Positions 1 to 11,810 of a stretch of 64,000 nt of DNA are shown here, in pieces (position 1 is the stretch's first letter; every line of letters starts with the position of its first letter). The notes under the pieces were generated by a model, which did not search any database, was not told where the DNA came from, and worked only from the letters and a program-made list of their open reading frames with translations. The position numbers and the translations under genes were made by a program. This DNA is from Triglochin maritima (taxonomy: Eukaryota > Streptophyta > Magnoliopsida > Alismatales > Juncaginaceae): assembly GCA_963682175.1 (NCBI GenBank), contig OY821784.1, forward strand, positions 20,875,621 through 20,939,620, read 5' to 3'.

Positions 1-600
1 ACACCAAGAGGGTTGGTGGTGCAGCGGTTGCACCACCAAACCTACCGTTTACCAGGCATGCGCTATGGTTAAAATGTGCTAGTGGCTAGCTGCTGCGTGC
101 CAGAGCTCTGGTGAGGTCCAACCTAAACTAGTCAGGAACCTCAGGGGGGTGGTGGTGTCCTTCGTTGGGGTCTAGAGTTGCTGGTGCACTCGGTTTTCTC
201 CATAGGGTTTCCTTTACACGCGTTACAACATAACTCCCTAACAGGCGGCTGGTGCGGCTGGATTCTGATGGCGGCTGGCCTCTGGACGTGTAGACGGGAG
301 GCTAGGGTAGGGAAGAGGACAGGTGTAGCTGTGGGGGGCGTGCGTATAGGGGTCAGTGCTGGGAGGAACTTATGTGGTTGACCTAGGGTTTGGTTGGATG
401 CACGAGTGTCTTGTCGAGGCGTGGACTGGCCTACTTAGTGTGCACCTCCATGGTCACGTCCTCCACACTCTGAGATGTCGAGGAGGAGGCCTGGAAGCAC
501 TGTCAAATGTCCTAAGGTTGGTGCATGCATGTGTTATTTTTGTGGCTATCGTGATGTTGCTTTTGGATGCATGTTGAATTATTGTTGTTATTGATTTATG
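1..600. repeat. Non-coding repeat with an inverted relative at the right window edge
   Basis: No frame here looks like a real protein; the short frames at 178-577 have no recognisable domain. The reverse complement of 63086-64000 shows the same ordered blocks: a GGTTGGTGGTGC...TTGCACCACC hairpin-like block near 11-42, the GCTGGTGCACTCGG block near 180, and GGCTGGTGCGGCTGGATTC near 247-265. The two copies are therefore diverged members of one repeat family in opposite orientation. It could be LTR or leader sequence of an unassigned retroelement; I see no termini. Confidence 0.55.
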
Positions 601-1821
601 ATAGTATGCATTGTTCACTAATTGTGTAGGATTGATTTTTAGTGCATGTTTTCTCTAAAATTAAGATATTAGTGCATTATCCTTATTTTTGATTGTATGT
701 ATGTATTGCATGTGAAAGTAATCATAACATTGTTGTCATGCTAGTCGACATATACTATGTATGTTATTTATCGGTTTATTCTAGCACACATGTTAGTAAT
801 TGTATGAATGGACTTCAGTTTATACATTGCATATGTACAACCTGATCTTACTAAATTACAGAGAATTATACACACATACATGAATCTGATCTTACACGTG
901 CCCATCAATTTTCCTATCATGACCGGTAGTTCGAATGGCATCTAACACCCGATATCATGGTTGATTGTTGTACATGTGTTTTGAGTCTTACTATTATACT
1001 TGCTGCCGATCTGAGTGTGATCATGTAGACATGTGTATATGACGTAGGAACTTGACCTCACAACTATTATTCATGACCCATGGTTGGCTATATCTATTGT
1101 AGTGATTATGTGGGTTATTCTGGATATGGTTGGGATGGTATGTTTGCTTCCTCATAGTTGATCCTTGAATGTGATTGTCTGATGAGTTTGGAGTTGTGGA
1201 GGGTGTAGTTGCACATGCATCACGTTTGGGCTCTTGCTCGACTATCAGCTTCTGAGTTGTTCTAGTTATAGATAGCTTGCATTGCATTAAATTAATAAAT
1301 TAATCATGGGCATGATTGTTTGGAGCTGACGGGCCACGGGTACGACCTCTATGTTGGGAGGCCTATTCGCAAAAACCTCTGTGTAGAGACGCCAAGCGAA
1401 AGATAAGACCTGGATGGGTGCACTGTCAGTTTGTTTCAGGATGGGCATGCCCAAAGTCCGATGGAACAATGTAGGTCATTTGCTGCGAATTGGGACGTCA
1501 ATCCGACATACTGCTTTGTGTCTAGCGGTGGGTCACTGTTGAGTTACCCTCTTGTGGACTAGACTAGAATGGCTACTGGTTCGATTCCTATGTAGAGGGA
1601 TTGCTTGGGGTGAAACCTGATTGGCGTAATTAGGTAGAGTTGTCGATTGGCGCAACTATGTAGAGTTGTGGCCTTCTTGTTGCGTGTGTGGTAGCTAGGT
1701 TCCATGCATGACCTTGTAAGCTATTTCTTGGACCCGGGGTATATGGTGTTTTCTTTATTGAAAACTCACGCATATTTGTTGATGTTATTGCCTAATGTAC
1801 TTAGGTTTCCTTCAGGGTGGA
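601..1821. other. AT-rich non-coding stretch, no gene seen
   Basis: There is no supported gene. The sequence is AT-rich to about 1300, then more mixed. A block at ~1310-1760 (GGGCCACGGGTACGACC, later GACCCGGGGTATATGG) has the texture of a retroelement LTR, but I found neither termini nor a second copy. It runs directly into the GTGGA target duplication of the solo LTR. Minus-strand frames at 1021-1469 show no domain and are taken as chance. Confidence 0.4.
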
Positions 1822-3348
1822 TGATTGATCGTTTTATATTTAATCGCAAGTGCACGACCGCGTTGAAGCGGTGGCAAATACGGGTCGTCCACTGAGAGGT
1901 GTGTCGACACTTGGTTTGTTCGAAGGCGAGAGGTAAAAAAGAAGGAGAGAAAGGTTGGTTACACTAAACTACACTAAGATGCAAAAAGGAAATGGAAGAA
2001 AAGCAAGAAAACTAAACCCCAAAAGGGGGTAGAGAAATAATGTGAATATGAAGATGTGTGTGTGTGTGTGTTCAATTAAGCTCCTCACAACATGTAGTGC
2101 ATGAAATCATAAAACTACATCCAACTTTGCCTTCACATGAATTAAGATAAGACTACATCATTAAAACATACAAGACAATAATTGGAATGAAACTACATGA
2201 ACTCAAGTATAAAGACTAGACCCTACTATGCCTCCACATGAATTAAGGTAAGACTACATCATTAAAACATACAAGACATTAGCTAAGGTAAAGGCAACAA
2301 GAGCACATACACTACAAATTGTGTTCCCAATATTAACTTCATCCATATCCTAACCTTATCATTCCCCATAAAATAGGTCCACTAATCAAAGCATAAGCTA
2401 AGCTTCATTCAAGAGCATTAGCATATCAAAGATAAGAGTGAAAACCCATTAGATGGTTATGGAAATCATATAAAGCTCAAGGGATAAAGATAACACACAC
2501 TTAATACACTACATGATTATATCACATATTTCTCCACCCCCCAAATGGGGATGGAACTACTCACTACTCATTACACTAACTATATTAGCAAAAGAAAGCA
2601 TCATACCGAAATGAAAGTTAACTAAGAAGGCAAGAAGCATTAAAGAAACATAAAAGGAAAGGAAAGACTAAACAAACATGCACAAATTAAAAGACAAGAT
2701 TTAAAGAAACTAGAAGAATTATTTTATTAACAAATGACTCACATTGAAGGTAGCATTCTTCTCCACCTTGAGTTTTTGCTTCAAGGCTCACTCCTTAGTA
2801 GAGAGAATGCCACCAAGCAATGGGTAATTACAATGGAAGGTGAAGAGTTCTATTTATAGGCATGGAAAAAGCTAATCCGGGACAATCCCCCGATGTGGGA
2901 CTAAACCAATACCAAAAATAGACTACGAATACACTAATACAAGCCCAGCACAAATCTTAGCGGATCTGGAGACATATGGACCGCCAATTGGCGGTCTATA
3001 AGCTTTGGATTCATCTGGGATTTGTTGTGGGCTTTGCTGGTGGTCTTTGTTGGTCCTGGATGCATCTACTTGGTTTGTTGGAGCTCCGACCCGAATCGAA
3101 TTGCCAAAATACTCCCCATAATGGTGTGGAGTTTCCTGGTTTGCTATTAGGTCCTTCTCTCTTGCATCTTAGTCCCCAGGTCTCACAATTAAGTCCTTTT
3201 TCCTGCTTTTGGGTCCTTTCATGGCTCTTCTCTTCAAACCTCTTTATTCCTGAAAACTAAATATAAAACTCATCACGTAGCATTGCTTAGGTGTAAGATA
3301 ATGGATATAAGATACAAATATGAGCATGAAATGATGTCAATCAGTGGA
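1817..3348 (-). mobile_element. Solo Athila-type LTR with GTGGA target-site duplication
   Basis: A single LTR (1822-3343, about 1522 bases) reads TGATTGACATC...GATCAATCA on the minus strand, the same termini as the LTRs of element B. It is flanked by perfect 5-base duplications GTGGA at 1817-1821 and 3344-3348, with no internal domain attached. That is the signature of unequal recombination between the two LTRs of a former full element. It carries the same GT microsatellite, the 18-base palindrome (2979-2996) and a reversed TATA-like box near 2850-2857. Confidence 0.92.
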
Positions 3349-3389
3349 CTGGACGATTTTCGGAGGATTTTATACACGAGGATTCCTTC

Positions 3390-5119
3390 AAGATTTTTTG
3401 TTCTTCTTTGTTTTTTCTTATTTGTTTTCTAGTTGGTGTGTAATTTTCCCAAGGTCAGGTTTCATGCGTCATTGCCTATGAGGACTTACACTCTCACGTA
3501 CACCTTTGCGCCATCACCACATAGGGCAATCCCTACCACCCGTGTAACGGGAGTTCGGTCGGTGCACCCCAAGTCAGATGACTCGAAAGCGCCAAGCACA
3601 AAGCCCCTCAGACCAAAGTTCATGAGTGATAGGAGCCGTGCGAGAACAGAGAACACCTACTCACTTATTTCTTATTTACACATGAACCAAAACCCCTACA
3701 CTTAATGCCTCACAACAGGAGTTTAAGGGTGCTTGACTGCAACAAACTTCCTTTTCTTAACATACATGAATTATTCAACTCACTAGGTTCTGGGTGGACT
3801 TCTTTATTTATTTGAGTACAGAAACCCTATGATTACTCTACCCCCGAGGCAAAACCCGGGTGCATCCTAACGACTAGATAAGGCCTTAAGCCGATGTACT
3901 AGATATAGTAATGCATCAAGTTCAAGACAATTTTGGGTGCTTCCTTTTTACTTTGCCTCTCAACCATTTTGGACTTGCTACACACACGCAAAACCCACAA
4001 AACTTTTTCTTTCGCAAACAAATGATGATTTTAAAAGAAATGTTAAAATTTAAAGCAGAAGGCAAGCAAAAGAAGACAAGTCACCCAAGGATCATGGCAA
4101 GCAGATATATCGATATTTAATGCAACACACTAACATGACCCTAACAATGCACACAAAAGAAAACAAAAACAAAAGGAAAATGACTCGACTATGTACACAC
4201 GTAAAACACCCCCCACTTACTTCATGCGTTGTCCTCAATGAATGCGAGCATGACACTACATGGATTTATGCATGAAAAAGAAAAGATCTCACCAACATGA
4301 AGCGCAAAGGGAAGTTCATGGTTAGGTTGATGGACACAACCCAAATTTCCATCAAAACCTGTGAAATACTAAAGAAGGGAGACAAATACGTGAAATAAAT
4401 GAGGCCCAAATAGACAAGGCTTGCGGCCCACAACAATCAGTGCTCACACATGGAGTCTTTTATTGTACTTTTTTTTTTTTTTTTTTGAAATATAACTATG
4501 TACAAAAATAAGTTCCCATCTTCATTTGTCAGAGGACATCAAATGGGAAGCTCAAAAGTGGGTCAATGCACTTCGAATGGGAACCTGATACCACGCGGGG
4601 CCATAATACTCATGTGTGGGGCCCCCTCACAAATAGCCCAAGATGAAAGGAAAGGTTCATGAATTAGACGCCAAGGCATCTCATTCAACCGATCAAACTG
4701 AAAGAGCTTGAACCACTCAAGAGTTTGGGACATAATGTGCAACGGAAGAAGAGTTTCTCCCGTTGCAGAATTGAAGTTATAATCGTCAATCGAAACTCTC
4801 CAACCAACAGGTTGGTGGGTCGGAACGTGGTCAAGATCGTCGTTATGCATGTCTGACTCACAAGGCAAACAGAAGGTGGGTCTCATACCCAAGATATCCT
4901 CTAAAGCACTCCCAATACCCTCATTGGCGTTGTAGTTGTTTGTCGTCCCATCATTTCCAAGATGATCTAGAACAATAGCGAGAGGCGAACTCTCATCAGG
5001 TCATTTAACATTAAGGTTACTAGGAAGCACTTGCTCCACTACAGGTGGGTCCTTAAGAGGCACAACATGAAGATCATGTGACTCAAGGGCCACGAGACAA
5101 ACAGATAAGGCACAATCCT
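3390..5119 (-). mobile_element. Athila copy D, 3' part (minus strand), truncated
   Basis: The reverse complement matches the 3' region of elements B and C block by block: the TCATCTGACTTGGG(A/G)TGCACC block near 3570-3590, the AACTTGATGCAT block near 3910, and the sequence just after the gag-pol stop near 4440-4500. About 500 bases of 3' region plus the 3' LTR, present in B, are missing at the left edge. At 5119/5120 the copy is interrupted by the LTR of the minus-strand SIRE-type Copia element. The missing 5' part resumes at 16773-19106. Confidence 0.8.
4563..5110 (-). pseudogene. End of the Athila D gag-protease frame with a degenerate reverse-transcriptase stub
   Basis: Read on the minus strand, the segment begins with a ...ALESHDLHVV..KDPP stretch that matches the Gag-protease tail of B ([13 protein letters not shown]) and C. 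It continues through a PLAIVLDHLG stretch and ends in PVGWRVSIDDYNFNSATG. That last stretch aligns with the start of the B reverse transcriptase ([17 protein letters not shown]), but no catalytic MDD motif follows. The frame stops shortly after in a SFPFDVL-like tail resembling the C terminus of element C (MFSFDVP). An in-frame stop near 5000 shows decay. So D appears to share C's pol-less ending. The C/D relationship is seen in sequence; the idea that the stub is an eroded RT is inference. Confidence 0.6.
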
Positions 5120-8100
5120 TGTAGGATCGTGAGGATCTCTAATTCTAATCACTTTTATGCTAATTACCTACTGGTTTAATCAATCAAAGATATGCAACAG
5201 AATTTAAAACTAAATAAAGTAAGCAAAGCAAACCACAAGATGACACCAGATTTTGATAGAGGTTCGGCCTCCTGCCTACTTCCTCTCTTGCAAGCTCCGC
5301 TCGATCTCCCTCGAGCTCCGCTCCCGTCCTCACTATCAACCTCGTTCCGGGCCGAGATTAAGCCTTTTACAAAACAAGCTCCACGAACACCCCCGTGAGC
5401 TTGACTTTCTTCTCTCACAATCCGAGAGGAACACTTTGGGCTTTCACCAAAGTCCTTGCTTCTTCACAACTGAGATCATGAGTGGAACACACTCTCTAAC
5501 TTGAGCACACTTAGCTTAGGATGTGGAATTGATGCTAAGATGTGGATGTTCAAGCTTGGAGAGTAGGATTTGGGGAATGGGAGACTTGGGAGTTTCTCTT
5601 AGGTGTATTTGACAAATGGAAGTGTAAGAGATGTGTAATAGTGTCAAGGGAACACCTATTTATAAGCTCCTAAAGAGTTATAGCCGTTGGGGATGAATTG
5701 GGTAAAGATTGTGTAAGATACACAAAACAGAAATTGACAGGACTAAATTCCGAGTCAGTTCGGTCGACCGGATCGTGTTGTTCGGTCGACCGTTTGGCAA
5801 TTCAGATTAATGTTCGGTCGACCGATTAAAGAACGGTCGACCTTCAAAGGCTAATACTCCGGTACACTTAAGTGATCGGTCGAACACCGAGATAGGTTCG
5901 GTCGACCCATTTACACCAGGCACTTTGGGGTTGACAAACAAGACCATATTTGGTCGACCGAAACAAGGAATACGGTCAACCAAAAACCGACATGAACTTT
6001 TGGTTTGTCGAGTCTTCTAAGTTTGGTCGACCGAACAAGTTCCTCGGTCGACCGACACACAAAATTGAAAGGAATGTATTCTAAAAGTTTTACTTTTATA
6101 TGTAAATTATTACAAATTGAATGTGCAAACATTTTGTTCCTTGATTATGGTATTCATATTTTGGAAGTGTTAAGGAAGAGGCACTTGGTACTTAACCGTA
6201 GTGCTCTAAAAGATAATGGTTTACATAAATCAAAAGTTATTCACAATCATGTTAATTAAAATGGACCATTAATCACCGAGATAAGATTGTCGGGTTGGTC
6301 ATCGATTGTTGTAGCTCTACAAATAATTGACGACACGAGTATATAAAAGAGGAAAAGATTACTTTTATATATTGAATAGACCTAACAAGTAAAACATTAT
6401 GGAATTGTGTTTCATGTCATTAATGTTTTACTGTGTCTTGGATCCTAAGATATGAGACTTATATCATTTCACTCAAGAAGTGCTTAATTTGATTATTGTC
6501 AAAAGCTATCAATGAGTATAGTGATAAAGGCAATAGTTGGTTGAACATGACTTGTGCTGGAAAAGATAGATAGTGAAACGATTATCGTTGCCCCTCTTAA
6601 TTCAGTGATGATATTAGTGGGCCCCTTGATAAAGCAAAATTATAATGTGCACAATGTAACTTGAATTAAGTTACATAGTTATAATTAGCTTAAAGAGATC
6701 GAGAAATGAATATAATACAAAGGTGACACATTTCTACTCTGTATATATTCTTAATATCATGAGACAAGGGACGGACACAAGTGGTGCACTTACATCACTA
6801 AATGGATCGTGTTTAGTTCGAGTGGAACAAAGAGATCTATGCTAATTGGGTAACTATAATGTGTAGCCAGATACCTCTTATAGTTTGAGATATTAAGTGT
6901 TTAATATCACTGCCGATTTAGCATAGATCCTCCTATAGGTCACACCACGAAACTGGGAAACAAGAAGCTTGGTTTTGAGTTCATATGATGTGTTGGGCTT
7001 CATGTGAAAAAGGGACACATGTGGTGAACGAATAAAATCAATATGTCATGAGAATTGACATAATTAGAATCATAATAAATTCATATGAGGTGTGTATATT
7101 ATGGGGTGTAATAATTTAAAATTATATAAGATAATATATTACATAAGATATGAATTTGCTAAAAACCCCAAAAGATCATATTTTGTTGGAAACAAATCCA
7201 AAATTTGACAAAGGCAAAATTGCAGTCAAACACGGTGAACCGTTTAGGGTTCGGTCGACCGAGGTGTCTCCGGAATGGTCAACTGAATGAGGAACGGGTA
7301 AACACAATTGGTTGACCAAAATTGTCTAGACTGCCTGGACAATTGGGTTCGGTCAACCGAGCATGAACGGTCAACCGACAGAAAATATCTTGGGATATTT
7401 TCGGTACACCGAAGGTGACACGGTCATCCGATGAATGTTCGCCAGGAGAAATTTTGGTGGGTCAACGGTCACGGTCCACCAAACATGTGTTAAAACGGAA
7501 TGGTTCGGTTAACCGAGAAGAATTTTCGGTCAACCGAGAAGCACGATTTTTGCCTGAATTATTAAGAGAATAATTAGATCATGGGTTTGATTAATTCCAG
7601 ATTTAATTAAACATTTTTTTGGATTCTTATGTGGCAATTTGAGATTAATTTTAGGAGAGAATAAGCAAGAGATCATGACTAAAGAATAGTTCTTGATAAG
7701 GATGTTTTGGGAGCCTATAAATGGACCCCTCACCCTACTTGTTTATGTTAATGCAAAAATTGTTTCTCTCATTAATGTCTCCCTTAATCACAACGAAAAT
7801 CTCTTAAAAGTTTTTTGTTTCGGAGATAGAAATATCTGGAGTTTAAAGAGGGGTATTAGCTAGATTCTAAGCCTAATTAGAGATTGATTGGCTAGATCCT
7901 TTCTCTCTAATCTTGTTTAGAGTTTGGCGAACACTTGGAGGCGAATCGGTGGGCGATTCGACAAGCAACGGAACTCCGGATCTTCTGAAAGGTTTTAGAG
8001 AACCTTTGAGTATGATCCTCTATTCTTTGTTTATTTTAATATGTATAGGAATGCATGATATTAGAATAAACGAATACATGTACGTAAAAGCAATGAAAAT

Positions 8101-8739
8101 ATGAAATCGATCTTGTATGTTTGTATTATTTTTTTAAAATATATACATACAAGGTCATCGGTCGACCGATACACCAAATGTATTTTGAGTATTTGGAGAT
8201 AATACGAATACGACCGTTCGGTATATACGACAAAACAAACGGTCAAAAATTTGTTGATACTCGGTCGACCGAATAGGTCGGGACGGTCGACAAAACTTGG
8301 GTAGTTAAACACTAACAAAATATATGATTAGTCGGTCGACCGAACAGTCTGTTTCGGTCGACCGAATGTGGGCAGACTGTTTAGGTTTTGGTTTAGTGTT
8401 TTCTGGTCTAAGTTTGGGTGATCTATTGAAGTCCAAATTATGTGAAATTTCGTGTGTGACTTCTATAGGGAACGTAGTGTGTGTTTGAGTAGTTTTTATC
8501 TCAAGTATGCTCAATTACAAAAAGTTCCTAAGACTCAAATGAGCTTGATTACATGTCTTCAAATGAGCTTGATTACATGTCTTTACTTGATTTCATTTCT
8601 CCCTTGAGTCTTGATCACCTGTAGAGTTTAGCACAAAGAAATAAATATGCAATGCAACATGTGTGCTAATCTACTTGATCACAATTAAGATTAGGTTGAT
8701 TAAATCATCAAAACATAGATTAAGGCCAAAAAGCCAACA
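5120..8739 (-). mobile_element. 3' LTR of the minus-strand SIRE-type Copia copy, interrupted by an insert
   Basis: The outer pieces (5120-~6065 and ~8105-8739) together match the LTR at 15328-16772 in reverse orientation. The LTR begins on the minus strand with TGTTGGCTTTTTGG at 8739, right after the purine tract, and ends in CGATCCTACA at 5120. It carries the GGTCGACCG array, a TATA-like box (CTTATAAATAG, complement near 5660) and a U5 rich in GTGAGAG. The ORFs read inside 5176-5504 are by-products of this LTR. About 2 kb of unrelated sequence splits it. Confidence 0.75.
6066..8105 (+). repeat. Diverged retroelement 3' region and LTR-like sequence inserted in the Copia LTR
   Basis: This stretch is absent from the other SIRE-type LTRs in the window, so it is an insertion or rearrangement. 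No protein domain survives. The wording near 6540-6640 (ACTTGTGCTGGAAAAG, later GTGGGCCCC) resembles the non-coding tail after pol in some plant Copia elements. Bases 7235-7530 hold a second array of GGTCGACCG-like palindromes. A TATA-like box CCTATAAATGG lies near 7713-7723 on the plus strand, giving a U3-like order of palindromes then TATA. I could not find target duplications or exact ends. Confidence 0.4.
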
Positions 8740-8755
8740 ATCTCCTCCTTTTTGA
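8740..8755 (-). promoter_or_regulatory. Polypurine tract of the minus-strand Copia copy
   Basis: On the minus strand CAAAAAGGAGGAGA directly precedes the LTR start TGTTGG, the expected place for the plus-strand primer of reverse transcription. The plus-oriented copy has CAAAAAGGGGGAGAT at the same position (15313-15327). Confidence 0.75.
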
Positions 8756-9523
8756 GGATGGTAACCTATATCTTAATACTTGAAATTTTTAGATGTAAAC
8801 TATGCATATAAATGCTCCCTTGTGGATGTGCATAGTTTTTGTTCAATTTTAATCAAATTTCAAGTTACCACCTTTAATTATCTCTCCCCCTTTGACATCC
8901 ATCAAAAATTATAAGATATAAGCATAGAAATGTGGATGTCTTGTAACGAACTTGCTCCACCTAAATTTTGCACTTCATTACACTAAGAAAATGATATTCA
9001 TTAAGCTCCCCCTATCAATATGAATATGATATTTCGATTAAGTTCAATTTTAATTCTCCCCTATTAACATCAAGTAAATATTACAATACACAGCATGTGA
9101 TGTATTCATTCACCCTTTTTGACATCCATTTAGAATATTTGACTCTAAAACATTGGATGTGATTCAAATTCTAAGATTTGCAATGAATGAATATACGATA
9201 TGTCAATTAAGCATGTTAAACCCTAGACTATAACCAATTTATTCAAAAATTTGAATTGGTTCCAATCTCATTTGGTGACGCAACCCGCTTTGAATTTCAC
9301 TCTTAAGCATGCCCGGTCACCACCGATTTCCTCCTCAAGCACCTACAAGTGTAGATTTAGGTACCCAAACAACTTTGGGTCCTTGAATATTAGCTTTGGG
9401 AATCCAAACCATTTTAGTTTTAGGAGTCCACACACTTGAAGAGCTATGCTTCACAACTAAGTGCTTTACATTTAAAATTGTATGAGATGCATGGTTTTTC
9501 AATTTTGCATTATATCCTAAACC
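8756..9523 (-). other. 3' non-coding region of the minus-strand gag-only Copia copy
   Basis: There is no protein domain. The reverse complement matches 14706-15312 of the plus-strand copy: a GTGGTGACC block just after gag, then TTAATTGACATATC, ATGGATGTCAAA repeated three times, and the purine tract. In complete SIRE-type elements protease, integrase, reverse transcriptase and RNase H would lie between gag and this region. They are absent here. Confidence 0.7.
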
Positions 9524-10755
9524 CTATTTTTGCAAAGATTGCTTTTGACTTCCTAATAGCATATCAAGCATCTTAGTTCCATTTGTGAACTTTTCTAGAT
9601 CTTTTCTTATTTGCACATTGCAAGCATGAAGATCTAATTGTTCAACATCTATAGGTGTTGCTTTTAATTTATCAAGAGTTGATGCACTATTTTCAAGTCT
9701 AGCAAGCACCTCATTTTTCTCATGCATGATTGATTCCATTTGGCTTTGGAGATCTTTGATTAGCAATCTATCATTTTTTTCTTTTCACAAATGATCTCAT
9801 ATTGTTTAACTAAGTCATGGAATGCATTTTGAAGCACATCATGTGTATAGGTTTCTTCATTAACACTAGAATGTGAGCTATCACTATAATATGACTTAGT
9901 TGAGCATGAATTATTAGAACAAGAGTTAGATTCTACCTTACTTTGATCATCTTCAATAGCCATGAAGCATGAGTGAGCCACCTCTCTTCTACTTTGCAAG
10001 GAAGATGATGATGATGATGGTGATGAAGAATCATCCCATGTAGCCTTGTGAGCTTCCTCCTTCCTTTCTCTTCTCTTGCTCTTTTCCTTTTCTCTTCTCT
10101 CCTTTTTCTTCTCCCCTTCTCTTCTCTCATTTTTGCTCTCCTCCTTCTCCTTTTCTTTCTCTCTTTTCTCAATTCTTCTACCTCTTCTTTCATTCTTTTC
10201 TACCTTATCCTTCTTGAGGTATTTGAAGAAGTCTTTGTCTAGGACTTCAATGTCCTCATCTTCTACACTCCTCCTTGGTTGCTCAATATTTTCATGTAAT
10301 GACAAGAAGAGTTTGTTCTTTGAAGCTTCCTTCTCCTTTCGATGGTTGATTTGAAGTTCATACGCCATCAAGTTTCCAACGAGTTCCTCCATCTTTAATT
10401 TTGAAAGATCATGTGCATCTTCAATTGCGACAACTTTGTCTTCCCAATCGTTGTTAAGCGACCGAACGAACTTCCGTGTCATCTCTCCATCATTGATTTT
10501 TCTTCCAAGGACCAAAAGAGAGTTTGTAATATCAGTGAAGCGAGTGTTCATTTCGCTTATGTTTTCACCGATTTGCATAGAAAATATTTCATATTTATGC
10601 ATGAGGAGACTAATGCGGGTTTGCTTAGTTTTTCTATCCCCCTCATGATGCATTTCCAATCTATGCCAAATCTCATATGCACTTTCACAATCCCTAATTC
10701 TATTGTATTCACCCTCATTTAGCCCACAATATAGAATGTTCATTATTTCTGACTA
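9240..10755 (-). pseudogene. SIRE-type Copia gag (minus strand), 5'-truncated, frameshifted, lacking a zinc knuckle
   Basis: Translation of 10743-9760 gives a Copia Gag of the UBN2/DUF4219 type: YCGLNEGEYNRIRDCESAYE, then IWHRLEMHHEGD, LLMHKYEIFSMQ, and FVRSLNNDWEDKVVAIEDAH. The C-terminal half has a Lys/Glu/Arg-rich tract of about 50 residues (around 10040-10210) where SIRE Gag normally has a CCHC knuckle. After it come KATWDDSSS, a Ser-rich stretch and a coiled-coil-like region. The first ~100 residues are missing at 10755, where the sequence jumps to another copy. A frameshift lies in an A/T homopolymer near 9773-9785 and an in-frame stop near 9524. The frame then reads on to a VWVPKS-like end near 9365. 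This copy cannot make full Gag. Confidence 0.8.
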
Positions 10756-11810
10756 TGATATGTCAATTAAGCATGTTAAACACTAGACTAGAACCAATTT
10801 ATTCAAAAATTTAGAGGATAAGAAACTTCTACCCACTTGAAGCTTTGAATTGGTTCCAATCTCATTTGGTGATGCAATCTCATTTGAAGCATGCCCGGTC
10901 ACCACTGATTTCCTCCTCAAGCACCTACAAGTGTAGATTTAGGTACCCAAACAACTTTGGGTCCTTGAATATTAGCTTTGGGAATCCAAACCATTTTGGT
11001 TTTAGGAGCCCACACAATTGAAGAGATATGCTTCACAACTAAGTGCTTTCTATTTAAAATTGTATGAGATGCGTGGTTTTTCAATTTTGCATTATATCCT
11101 AAACCTTGTTTTGGCAAAGATTGCTTTTGACTTCCTAATAGCATATTAAGCATCTTAGTTCCATTTGTGATCTTTTCTAGATCTTTTCTTAATTTCACAT
11201 TGCAAGCATGAAGATCTAATTGTTCAACATCTATAGGTGTTGCTTTTAATTTATCAAGAGTTGATGCATTATTTTCAAGTCTAGCAAGCACCTCATTTTT
11301 CTCACGCATGATTGATTCAATTTGGCTTTGGAGATCTTTGATTAGCTTTCTAGCATTTTTTTTCTTTCCACAAATGATCTCATATTGTTTAACTAAGTCA
11401 TGGAATGCATTTTGAAGCACATCATGTGTATAGGTTTCTTCATTAACACTATAATATGACTTAGTTGAACATGAATTATTAGAAAACGAGTTAGATTCTA
11501 CCTCACTTTGATCATCTTCAATAGCCATGATGCATGAGTGAGCCACCTCTCTTCTACTTTGCAAGGAAGATGATGATGATGGTGATGAAGAATCATCCCA
11601 TGTAGCCTTGTGAGGTTCCTCCTTCCTTTCTCTTCTTCTTTTCCCTTCTCTCATTTTTCTTCTACCCTTCTCTTATCTCATTTTCGCTCTCCTCCTTCTC
11701 CTTTTCTTTCTCTCTTTTCTCACTTCTTTTCTACCTTATCCTTGTTGAGGTATTTGAAGAAGTCTTTGTCTAGGACTTCAATGCCCTCATCTTCTACACT
11801 TCAATAGATC
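10756..11810 (-). pseudogene. Second minus-strand SIRE-type gag fragment with its 3' flank
   Basis: This ~1 kb segment repeats, with scattered differences, the sequence of about 9194-10260: 3' flank first (10756-10916), then the C-terminal half of gag (open 11654-10917), including HKATWDDSSSPSSSSS, KEETYTHDVLQNAFH-like wording and the VWVPKSTLVGA end. Here the reading through MLLGSQKQSLPKQGLGYN is uninterrupted, unlike its neighbour. It ends at about 11805-11811 inside gag and is joined to an LTR of opposite orientation. Its divergence from 9194-10260 suggests recombination between two copies rather than a fresh duplication. Confidence 0.75.

Noticed and set aside
1021..1469. Two minus-strand frames of 60-88 residues
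   Set aside because: No domain, atypical composition and no neighbouring gene signals; chance frames in non-coding DNA.
5115..5119. ATCCT as target duplication of the Copia complex with 16773-16777
   Set aside because: The right flank reads GATGG, so the two do not match; the complex is rearranged.
5176..5504. Overlapping frames on both strands
   Set aside because: They fall in the U5 region of a Copia LTR and show no domain.
10048..10354. Phe/Leu/Ser-rich plus-strand frames resembling membrane proteins
   Set aside because: They are the complement of the purine-rich Lys/Glu/Arg tract of gag; composition alone makes them look hydrophobic. The same holds for 13681-14087 on the minus strand.
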